The translations under genes were made by a program, and so were the position numbers. From positions 1 through 5,743 of the forward strand of contig JAUZEM010000245.1 of assembly GCA_030839005.1 (NCBI GenBank): a stretch of DNA of 5,743 nucleotides, in the 5' to 3' direction. This DNA comes from Actinomycetota bacterium. Its GTDB lineage: Bacteria > Actinomycetota > Acidimicrobiia > IMCC26256 > PALSA-610. The notes below the pieces were generated by a model, which was given only the letters and a program-made list of their open reading frames with translations, did no database searches and was not told where the DNA came from. Positions 1 through 5,263 of the stretch are shown piece by piece; positions within the stretch are counted from its first letter, which is position 1; every line of letters starts with the position of its first letter.

Positions 1-523
1 CTCCGATCTCGTCGTCGTGGCCCAGTCGCTCGGCGGATTCACCGCACCGCTGGTGTGCGACCGGGTGCCCGTGCGTCTCTTGATCCTGGTTGCGGCGATG
101 GTGCCGTTGCCGGGCGAGCGGCCCGGAGACTGGTGGGCAAACACGGGTTGGGAGCAGGCCCGGCGCGAGCAGGCCGAGCGCGACTGCCGCTCGACCGGCG
201 GCGAGTTCGACGTGATCACGGACTTCTTCCACGACGTTCCGCCCGAGGTGACGGCCGAGGCGATGGCTCGAGGGAAACGGAAACAGTCCGGCACCCCGCT
301 CGAGAAGCCGTGGCCGCTCGCGGCGTGGCCCGACGTGCCGACGAGGTTTCTGCTGTGCCGCCACGACCGCTTCTTCCCGGCCGAGTTCATGCGCCGGGTC
401 GTACGCGAACGGCTGAACATCGTGCCCGATGAGTTGGACGGCGGTCACCTACCGGCGTTGGGCCGTCCGAGGGAATTGGCCGATCGGTTGGAGACGTACC
501 GCGCCGGCGCGGGGTTGAAGTAA
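1..523 (+). CDS. Alpha/beta hydrolase, C-terminal part (5' end outside window)
   Basis: The reading frame is open from the left edge and ends at TAA 521-523. The first visible residues read S-D-L-V-V-V-A-Q-S-L-G-G, a hydrophobic strand leading into the nucleophile elbow of alpha/beta hydrolases, with the catalytic Ser codon at 26-28. The acid is the Asp in LLCRHDRFFP (codon 365-367) and the base is the His in DGGHLPALGRP (codon 446-448), so all three triad residues are visible in the normal order. The elbow has Ala in place of the first Gly of G-x-S-x-G, a tolerated variant. About 173 residues are visible; family members usually have 230-280, so the first strands and the oxyanion loop lie upstream. 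The GTG at 17 is an internal Val codon, not a start. No signal peptide can be judged. Substrate is unknown; esterase- or lipase-like hydrolysis is the family expectation. It directly abuts the next gene. Confidence 0.88.
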   Translation, partial: SDLVVVAQSLGGFTAPLVCDRVPVRLLILVAAMVPLPGERPGDWWANTGWEQARREQAERDCRSTGGEFDVITDFFHDVPPEVTAEAMARGKRKQSGTPLEKPWPLAAWPDVPTRFLLCRHDRFFPAEFMRRVVRERLNIVPDELDGGHLPALGRPRELADRLETYRAGAGLK

Positions 524-1678
524 ATGCCGGATGCGGACAGGGACGCGTGCCGGCGCGACGTCGCGGCGCGCGGACTCACGCCCATCGCGGTGACGCACCT
601 GACGCGCGACGCGCTGGGGACGATCGACTTTGCCAACCTCGCGCCCGTGAAGACGCTGCTCAAGCGGTTCTTCTCCGCCGAGCCGTGGACTCCCGGCGAC
701 GACGCGGCCCTCGCCGATCTCGTCGGTTCCGGTGACGGTTGGTGGCACCACGATCTCGACGAACGATTCGCGTTCGAGTTCGGCTGGCGCGCGGGCGGGT
801 TTCGACTCGAGCTTTCACCGCTGCGGACCGATCCTCCGCCGGCGGTCGCTCACACCGAGGCCACACCGAGCCTCGTGAGCGCGTCGATCGCTGCCACGTT
901 CGACGGCCCCGTCGTTCCCGAGGCGACCCCCAATCCCCGCACGATCCGTTTCGTCACACCGCCGATTCACGATGGGCCGAGCCGGTGGTACGCGTCGGCC
1001 GCGGATGTCGACGATCCTCGCGTGGCGCCGCTGTTCGCGTTCGCCGACGTGACCAACGTGCTCGTCGGCCCCGACTTCGTCGCGGTGGGGGTGCGCCGCC
1101 CGGCCGCATGGGAGCAGCTGCTCGACTCTGTGCTGCACGTCGTCACGAGGGAGTTCGCGGCTGCGACGCCGGAGACCAAGCCGCCGAGCGCGGCCGAAGC
1201 CGCGCCGCGCGATCAGGTTCCCGAGGCTCGGTTGGCATCGGAGGCGCACAACGGCGCGCTCGACCGCGCCTGGCGGGAGCTCGGCGCGCTACGAGCCGAC
1301 CAACCGGGCGACCTCGAGCGACTCGTCACTGCGGTGTCGGCGAACGAGGCAGCCGTTCGGCAGGTGGCGGCGCGCCTCATGATCGGCGCCGACGACGACG
1401 TTGCTCAAGCCGCCTGGGGCCGCCTCCTTGCCGACGGGAGCCGCGGGGTCCGGCGGGCGACCGTCGACGCGATGGTCGACGCCGACCGGACCGCGCTCCG
1501 ACCACTTCTCGAGCGCGCGTTGGGTGACGCGGACGCGTGGACGCGCTGGAAGGCGCTGCGCGGGCTCGTCGAGCTCGGCGTCGAGCCGAGTCGGGGCGTC
1601 GTGGTTCCCCTCACCGAGGATCCCGACTTCCGCGTCCGGCTCGAGACGGCTCGCGCGCTGCGCGGTCCTCGTGATTGA
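524..1678 (+). CDS. Nfu_N-type domain fused to HEAT repeats
   Basis: A 384-residue protein starting at ATG 524, immediately after the hydrolase stop, which suggests translational coupling; no strong Shine-Dalgarno is visible. Residues ~135-212 match the Nfu/NifU N-terminal domain (Nfu_N): an opening TPNPRTIRF, a central DPRVAPLFAFADVTNVLVG, a DFVAVGV strand, then W-E-Q-L-L and a helix. That domain is a scaffold part of iron-sulphur carriers, but the C-terminal CxxC cluster-binding domain of true Nfu is absent and the only Cys is C9, so the protein probably does not carry a cluster itself. Residues ~260-382 form about four HEAT-like helical repeats (for example ADGSRGVRRATVDAMV and DPDFRVRLETARALRG), suggesting protein-protein contacts. 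Residues 1-120 are unrecognised and include a WWHHDLDERFAFEFGW patch. The Nfu_N plus HEAT order recalls the Firmicute CvfC/YpgR group. No signal peptide or membrane segment. Molecular role is unknown. Confidence 0.85.
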   Translation: MPDADRDACRRDVAARGLTPIAVTHLTRDALGTIDFANLAPVKTLLKRFFSAEPWTPGDDAALADLVGSGDGWWHHDLDERFAFEFGWRAGGFRLELSPLRTDPPPAVAHTEATPSLVSASIAATFDGPVVPEATPNPRTIRFVTPPIHDGPSRWYASAADVDDPRVAPLFAFADVTNVLVGPDFVAVGVRRPAAWEQLLDSVLHVVTREFAAATPETKPPSAAEAAPRDQVPEARLASEAHNGALDRAWRELGALRADQPGDLERLVTAVSANEAAVRQVAARLMIGADDDVAQAAWGRLLADGSRGVRRATVDAMVDADRTALRPLLERALGDADAWTRWKALRGLVELGVEPSRGVVVPLTEDPDFRVRLETARALRGPRD

Positions 1679-1686
1679 CTCGGATC

Positions 1687-1938
1687 ATGAAGAAGCTTGC
1701 CGACTACGGCACCGACGACCACCCGGCAGATGATCCGGAGCGCGTTCAGGTCACGTGGATCGTCGCGGTGCTCGACGATTGCGAAGAGTGCGAAGAGCCG
1801 CGCATCGAGCTGACCGTCGAGGAAGTAGGCAAGCAGGGAGCGGGACTCGTCGGACACCTCAGCCCGGCGACCGCCCGCCGTCTGCGCGCCGCGCTCGCGA
1901 CCGCGCTGCGGGAGATCGGCGAAGACGTCGACGCGTAG
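1687..1938 (+). CDS. Small acidic CxxC protein, unknown function
   Basis: An 83-residue protein from ATG 1687 to TAG 1936-1938. The frame also contains a TTG at 1675 that overlaps the previous stop (TTGA); that start would add four residues (M-T-R-I). I chose ATG because it gives the natural-looking MKKLADYG beginning, although neither start has a clear ribosome-binding site. The protein has an acidic N-terminus, a beta-like stretch VQVTWIVAVLD, a DCEECEEP segment with C32 and C35, a second beta-like stretch RIELTVEEV, then an amphipathic helix LSPATARRLRAALATALREIG. The C-terminal helix resembles small actinobacterial proteins that end in a Ser-Pro-x-x-A-R-x-L helix, but I cannot assign a family. 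A single CxxC could bind a metal only with other ligands or as a dimer. It follows the HEAT gene by 8 bp and is probably in the same operon. Confidence 0.72.
   Translation: MKKLADYGTDDHPADDPERVQVTWIVAVLDDCEECEEPRIELTVEEVGKQGAGLVGHLSPATARRLRAALATALREIGEDVDA
1780..1797 (+). repeat. Perfect 9-bp tandem duplication encoding CEE-CEE
   Basis: TGCGAAGAG occurs twice in a row (1780-1788 and 1789-1797), in codon phase, so each copy encodes Cys-Glu-Glu. The duplication creates the CxxC of the small acidic protein. The identical synonymous codons in both copies point to a recent or slippage-derived duplication. Confidence 0.9.
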
Positions 1939-1969
1939 CTCGTGCCACAGCTCGATCAGCGTCGACGCC

Positions 1970-1988
1970 CCTTGGCCCTCGCCAAAGG
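1970..1988. repeat. Inverted repeat, possible operator or terminator stem
   Basis: CCTTGGC (1970-1976), spacer CCTC, then GCCAAAGG (1981-1988): seven pairs with one bulged A. It lies between the small CxxC gene and the PucR-like gene. With no T run after it, it is a poor classical terminator. It overlaps the candidate -35 of the downstream gene, which would also fit an operator. Confidence 0.4.
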
Positions 1989-2001
1989 AGGGCGCGATAC
2001 T
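1972..2001 (+). promoter_or_regulatory. Weak promoter candidate for the PucR-like gene
   Basis: TTGGCC (1972-1977, 4 of 6 to TTGACA) and GATACT (1996-2001, 4 of 6 to TATAAT) are separated by 18 bp. This would put transcription start near 2008, about 20-25 bases before the gene. The matches are moderate and such pairs arise by chance. Confidence 0.3.
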
Positions 2002-2027
2002 GAGAGCACAAAGTTGCGGCGTCGGGA

Positions 2028-3731
2028 GTGAGCTTGTCCAACACCGGCGACACCGACCTGCGCGAGCACCTGTCGGCCTTCCGGCCGCTGCTGGCGCTGT
2101 CGATGGTGATGACCGAAACGTCGGACGAGGACGAGATCATTCGGATGGCAACCACCGCGATCCCGTCGCTCGGGCCGTTTCGCGCCGAGGCGGTCTTCTT
2201 CGACGGCGCCTGGTGGTCCGGCCGTTCCGTCCGGTCGACGGAGCCCGCGGCCGACCTGGAGCGCCAGCTGGAACCACTCGATCGGACCGGCGGCGCGCTC
2301 GATGTCTCCGACGCGACCTGGGCGTGGGGCTACCCGCTCGTCAGCCTCGACGGCATCTCGGGCTATTTCGTAGTGGCGGCGAACCGCGAGCCGGACGACC
2401 ATCAGCAGTTCCTCGTCGGGGTTCTCGTCCAGCAGACCGCGGCGGCGCTTACCAACGCCGGACTCCACGCCAAGCAGCGGCTCACCGCGGAGCGGTTGCA
2501 AACCACCAACCTCGCGCTCGAGCGCTCGGCGGACGAGGCCGCGCGCTCCATGGCGGTTGCGCAGCGCAGCCTCGCCATCCACGACCGCCTTACCCGGGTC
2601 GCGGCGGCAGGCGAAGGTCAGCACGGGATCGCCGTCGCCGTGCACGAGCTCATTGGTCGACCGGTCGCCATCGAAGATCGCTACGGCAACCTGATCGCCG
2701 CGGCGGGACCGAACCGGCCCGACCCCTATCCCAAGGAGCTCCCCGATCGTCGCGAGCGACTCCTGCGCCGGCTCCGCGAAGCCGGCCAGCCGTTGCGAGA
2801 CGGCGACCGGCTGTTGGTTCTCGCTCGAGCCGGCGACCACGATGAGGGGGTCATCGCCGTCAGCGGGCCCGACGCGACCGAGACGAGCGCCGACGACGTC
2901 GTGCTGGAGCACGCGGCGACGGTGCTCGCGCTGGAGCTGGCGCATCTCCGCGGCATCGCCGAGGCGGAGCTCCGCCTGCGGCGCGACCTCGTCGAGGAGC
3001 TGCTGTCCGGCACCGACGTCGAGAGCGCCCGCGAACGAGCGCACGCGCTGGGCTACGACCTCGACCGGCCGCATCGGGTCCTCGTCGTCACCGGCACCCC
3101 GCGTCGCAACGATCGGGACGCGTTGTTCCACGCGGTGCGACGTGCAGCGCGCGACCACGACATCGGCTCGCTCCTCGTGGCGCGTTCGGGCGCGATCGCC
3201 GTCCTGTCCGACGCCGACGCGGACACCGACTTGGATCGCTTCCGCGAGGCCATCGACGCCGAGCTCGGACCGGGCTGCGCGTGCCGCATCGGCGTGAGCG
3301 AGCCGTGCGACCGACCGGACGACTTCCCCCTCGCCTTCGGTCAGGCTCAGCTCGCCCTGAAGATGCAGGTCTCGACCGCCGGCCCGGAGCAGGTCACCGT
3401 CTTCGAGGATCTCGGCGTCTACAAGCTTCTCGCCGAGATACCCGACATCGGCTCGGTCGAACGATTCGTCGAGCGCTGGCTCGGCCCGCTCCTCGATTAC
3501 GACACGAGCAAAGGCGGCCGGCTCGTCGAGACCCTCACCGCATACCTGGAGTGCGGTGGCAGCTACGACGCCACTGCCCGCGCGATCTCGACGCATCGCA
3601 GCACCCTGCGCTACCGCCTGCAGCGCGTCCGTGAGATCACCGGCTACGACCTCACCGATCCCGACACGCGGTTCAACCTGCAGTTGGCCACGCGGGCGTG
3701 GGCGACGCTCGTCGCCGTGCGCCCGCAATAG
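2028..3731 (+). CDS. PucR/CdaR-like transcriptional regulator with GAF-type sensor
   Basis: A 567-residue cytoplasmic DNA-binding regulator. Residues ~15-145 look like a GAF ligand-sensing domain (SMVMTETSDEDEIIRMAT at its start). Residues ~145-190 form a charged helical, possibly coiled-coil linker. Residues ~185-310 form a second sensor-like module with ELIGRPVAIEDRYGNLIAAAG. Residues ~335-447 fit the degenerate GGDEF-like domain of PucR/CdaR proteins (HRVLVVTG, IGVSEPCDRPDDFPLAFGQA). Residues ~497-555 are the C-terminal helix-turn-helix of this family (SYDATARAISTHRSTLRYRL followed by REITGYDLTDPDTRFNLQLA). Family members control purine, sugar-acid, amino-acid or other catabolic genes on ligand binding. 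No such target is adjacent, so the ligand is unknown. The GTG at 2028 is the longest start, but TTG 2034 has the better Shine-Dalgarno (GGGAG 2024-2028, 5-base gap); the true start may be six bases downstream. It ends 7 bp from the convergent YceI gene. Confidence 0.88.
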   Translation: MSLSNTGDTDLREHLSAFRPLLALSMVMTETSDEDEIIRMATTAIPSLGPFRAEAVFFDGAWWSGRSVRSTEPAADLERQLEPLDRTGGALDVSDATWAWGYPLVSLDGISGYFVVAANREPDDHQQFLVGVLVQQTAAALTNAGLHAKQRLTAERLQTTNLALERSADEAARSMAVAQRSLAIHDRLTRVAAAGEGQHGIAVAVHELIGRPVAIEDRYGNLIAAAGPNRPDPYPKELPDRRERLLRRLREAGQPLRDGDRLLVLARAGDHDEGVIAVSGPDATETSADDVVLEHAATVLALELAHLRGIAEAELRLRRDLVEELLSGTDVESARERAHALGYDLDRPHRVLVVTGTPRRNDRDALFHAVRRAARDHDIGSLLVARSGAIAVLSDADADTDLDRFREAIDAELGPGCACRIGVSEPCDRPDDFPLAFGQAQLALKMQVSTAGPEQVTVFEDLGVYKLLAEIPDIGSVERFVERWLGPLLDYDTSKGGRLVETLTAYLECGGSYDATARAISTHRSTLRYRLQRVREITGYDLTDPDTRFNLQLATRAWATLVAVRPQ

Positions 3732-3736
3732 CGCGC
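3717..3736. terminator. Weak hairpin at convergent gene ends
   Basis: GTGCGC (3717-3722) can pair with GCGCGC (3731-3736) around an 8-base loop, including one G-U pair. The stem straddles the stop codon of the PucR-like gene and lies just before the YceI stop. There is no T tract on either strand, and G/C runs of this type are common here, so this is only a candidate bidirectional terminator. Confidence 0.2.
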
Positions 3737-3738
3737 GC

Positions 3739-4338
3739 TCAGCTCCGTCGGACGGCCTCGATCTCGAGCTCGAAGATCGCGTTCCGGTTCTGCATCGTCT
3801 CTTCGATGTCCAGCGCTTGCTTCCAGGAGAACTCGGAGTCGTCGCGGGAGATCTCGGCGCTCGCGGTGAAGCCGAGGCGGGTCGAGCCGTACGGATCGAT
3901 GAGCCCACCTTCGAAGCGAAGCTCGAAGTCGACGGGTCGAATGACGCCGCGCCGCACGAACTCGCCTTCGACATGCCACCTGTCGTGACCGTCCGGAGCC
4001 CACGCGACGACCGGCCAGACCCTGCGGCTGCGATAGGGCATAGTCGGATAGCGGTCGACGTCGAGGTAGTCGGAAGAGCGAAGGCGCTCGTCGCGCCGGG
4101 CATCTCCCGTATCGATGCTGGCCGTGTCGACCTCGAGTACGAGACCCGACGCCGCTGGGTCGTCGGCGACGGTCAAGGCGCCGCGGAACGACCGGTACTG
4201 ACCCCTGATCCTGGACACCAGGTGGTTGCGAACGGAGAACCCGAGGTAGCTGCGCGCGGGATCCACCTCGTAGGTTCCGGGGACGGGAACCTCCACTCCC
4301 TCGTGGTTCCGGCTGACGCAGTTGGTGTCGAGCGTCAT
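3739..4338 (-). CDS. YceI family protein
   Basis: A 199-residue protein from ATG 4338-4336 to TGA 3741-3739. The frame stays open upstream to 4665, but a strong Shine-Dalgarno 8 bases before 4338 and the start of homology fix this start. YceI signatures run along the whole length: GTYEVDPARSYLGFSVRNHL (residues 21-40), RGQYRSFRGALTV, SIDTGDARRDERLRSSDYLD (74-93) and YPTMPYRSRRV, then GEFVRRGVIRPVDFEL. The family folds as a lipocalin-like barrel, and some members bind polyisoprenoid lipids. There is no signal peptide, so this form is probably cytoplasmic, unlike periplasmic E. coli YceI. The His of the usual DPxHS and RDxHLRS motifs is Arg here (R29, R85). It is transcribed divergently from the MEDS gene, which may share its regulation. 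Substrate is unknown; annotation to family level is secure. Confidence 0.93.
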   Translation of the reverse strand: MTLDTNCVSRNHEGVEVPVPGTYEVDPARSYLGFSVRNHLVSRIRGQYRSFRGALTVADDPAASGLVLEVDTASIDTGDARRDERLRSSDYLDVDRYPTMPYRSRRVWPVVAWAPDGHDRWHVEGEFVRRGVIRPVDFELRFEGGLIDPYGSTRLGFTASAEISRDDSEFSWKQALDIEETMQNRNAIFELEIEAVRRS

Positions 4339-4346
4339 TGCAAATT

Positions 4347-4352
4347 CCTCCT
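4347..4352 (-). promoter_or_regulatory. Shine-Dalgarno of the YceI gene
   Basis: On the minus strand AGGAGG lies 8 bases before the ATG at 4338. This match selects the 199-residue start over the longer open frame extending to 4665. Confidence 0.85.
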
Positions 4353-4441
4353 CTCGCCCACATCGACACGCCCAAGTCAATTGTCGGGGATCCTGAGCCT
4401 GTGAGATATGGCACCGACACGCGAGATCGAGGCCACGATTT

Positions 4442-4473
4442 GGACCTCGCGGGTCCGTTCCTCGGTCGCCGAG
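4442..4473. repeat. Two adjacent short inverted repeats
   Basis: GGACC-TCGCG-GGTCC (4442-4456) and CTCGG-TCG-CCGAG (4461-4473) are perfect 5-bp-arm inverted repeats four bases apart, upstream of the MEDS gene. They may be operator half-sites or leader-RNA stems. Short G/C palindromes also occur by chance in DNA of this composition. Confidence 0.4.
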
Positions 4474-4503
4474 TTGCTTCATGGTCAAAATGGGAGGACG
4501 CCA

Positions 4504-4524
4504 CTTCCTCCGAAGGAGGTGAAG
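4504..4524 (+). promoter_or_regulatory. Shine-Dalgarno of the MEDS gene held in a hairpin
   Basis: AAGGAGGTGA (4513-4522) is a full-length complement to the 16S rRNA tail, and AGGAGG ends 6 bases before ATG 4526. The same bases form a stem: CCTCC (4507-4511), loop GAA, GGAGG (4515-4519). Alternatively, a longer stem pairs CTTC (4504-4507) with GAAG (4521-4524) and CTCC with GGAG, with a bulged GT. Either form would hide the ribosome-binding site. The Shine-Dalgarno is certain; the masking is inferred from base pairing. Confidence 0.7.
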
Positions 4525-4525
4525 C

Positions 4526-5236
4526 ATGTCCGTGCAACAGGTGACGACGCGCATCCACGACACTAGAGTCCCGGCGGGGCTCGAACTCACCGGCCCCGAA
4601 CTGGGGGATAGTGGGATGTCGCAATCGGTGAGCTCGGGTTTCCCTATGGTGCCCGGCGACCACATTTGTGCGCTGTATTCGGGTCCCGAAGAGCTCGAGG
4701 CGACGCTGGGCCCTTATCTCGCGGCCGGGCTGGTCGCGGGCGACAAGTGTGTGTGCATCGTCGAGGCAGACGAACGCACGGCTCTCCTCGCCGAGGTCGG
4801 CCGCCACGTCGACCTCGATGCCTTCGTCGCGTCCGGCCAGCTGGAGCTGTTCACCGCCGCGGAGTCGTATTTGCGTCGAGGTGTGTTCTCGGCAGATGAG
4901 ATGCTCGAGTTCTGGACGGACAGTTTGGACCGCTCTTTGCATCACGATGGATTCGTGTTCGCCCGCAGCTCCGGTGACACGTCGGGTTTGTCCCATCTAG
5001 TCGACGACTTCGATGAGTTCGCGGTCTACGAGTCACATCTCAATCGGTTAGCGGCCGAATACCCGCAGACGGTCCTGTGCCTCTACGACCTCGCTATCGT
5101 CGGAGGCGGGATGATGCTGGACCTCTTGCGAACGCACCCCAAGCTGCTCCTCGGGGGCATGGTGATCGAGAATCCGCACTATTTGACGCCGGACGAGTAC
5201 CTGACGCTGAAGCAGCACTCGGACCGAATCCGGTAG
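4526..5236 (+). CDS. Stand-alone MEDS-domain sensory protein (DcmR-like)
   Basis: A 236-residue protein from ATG 4526 to TAG 5234-5236. Residues ~40-230 match the MEDS domain, the sensory domain first named from the dichloromethane regulator DcmR and methanogen/methylotroph proteins: GDHICALYSG (44-53), a Walker-like-fold strand KCVCIVEADE (74-83), ASGQLELFTAAESYLRRGVF (102-121), TVLCLYDL (182-189), then LRTHPKLLLGG and NPHYLTPDEYL (216-226). In other proteins the domain is joined to a helix-turn-helix, a histidine kinase or an anti-sigma-type ATPase. Here nothing follows it, so any output would need a partner protein. Cysteines at 48, 75, 77 and 185 are visible. Residues 1-40 are a non-conserved leader, and a second in-frame ATG at 4616 would remove 30 of them; the perfect Shine-Dalgarno favours 4526. 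Soluble, with no signal peptide. Signal and partner are unknown. Confidence 0.87.
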   Translation: MSVQQVTTRIHDTRVPAGLELTGPELGDSGMSQSVSSGFPMVPGDHICALYSGPEELEATLGPYLAAGLVAGDKCVCIVEADERTALLAEVGRHVDLDAFVASGQLELFTAAESYLRRGVFSADEMLEFWTDSLDRSLHHDGFVFARSSGDTSGLSHLVDDFDEFAVYESHLNRLAAEYPQTVLCLYDLAIVGGGMMLDLLRTHPKLLLGGMVIENPHYLTPDEYLTLKQHSDRIR

Positions 5237-5263
5237 ATCGACGCGTCAGCGATACTCGTCGAT
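5237..5263. terminator. Candidate bidirectional terminator stem
   Basis: ATCGACG (5237-5243) and CGTCGAT (5257-5263) form a perfect 7-bp inverted repeat with a 13-base loop. It begins directly after the MEDS stop and covers the TetR stop. A stem between two convergent genes fits a shared terminator, but neither strand has a T run and the loop is large. Confidence 0.33.

Larger units (their letters stand above)
4339..4525. promoter_or_regulatory. Shared divergent control region, YceI / MEDS genes
   Basis: These 187 bases separate two divergent start codons and must hold both promoters unless transcription enters from elsewhere. They are less G/C-rich than the coding DNA. On the minus strand TTGACT (4375-4380) is a good -35 hexamer, but nothing like a -10 follows at 16-18 bp. 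On the plus strand CAAAAT (4486-4491) could be a -10, but it lacks a matching -35. An imperfect palindrome GTCAATTGTC lies at 4376-4385. Alternative sigma factors would fit, but I cannot name one from the sequence. Confidence 0.6.

Noticed and set aside
17..19. GTG at 17 as start of the hydrolase
   Set aside because: It would place the start three residues before the catalytic Ser and remove the strand leading to it; the frame is open to the left edge, so the gene is cut by the window.
739..1527. A 262-codon plus-strand frame inside the Nfu_N-HEAT gene
   Set aside because: Very Arg-rich shadow frame typical of G/C-rich coding DNA; the overlapping frame has recognisable domains.
1675..1677. 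TTG overlapping the previous stop as start of the small CxxC protein
   Set aside because: Possible through translational coupling, but it lacks a clear ribosome site and the ATG four codons later gives a more natural N-terminus. Kept as an alternative only.
3759..3779. Inverted repeat CGATCT / AGATCG around a CGAGCTCGA loop near the 3' end of the YceI gene, considered as a terminator for the PucR-like gene
   Set aside because: It lies within the YceI coding sequence, has no T run, and is explained by Glu/Leu/Ile codons of the final beta-strand.
1956..4103. A 715-codon open frame on the minus strand opposite the PucR-like gene
   Set aside because: It lies opposite a clearly recognised protein, has low-complexity, Arg/Asp/Val-rich residues and no known domain. 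Long antisense frames are expected in DNA with strong G/C bias at third positions.
4339..4665. N-terminal extension of the YceI frame up to 4665
   Set aside because: The extension overlaps the MEDS start and the divergent promoter region, reads as Cys/Arg/Pro-rich non-homologous sequence, and the AGGAGG before 4338 marks the real start.
3644..4996. A 450-codon open frame on the minus strand spanning the YceI, divergent and MEDS regions
   Set aside because: It crosses two recognised genes in another frame and the intergenic region, with no domain and no ribosome site that competes with the YceI start.
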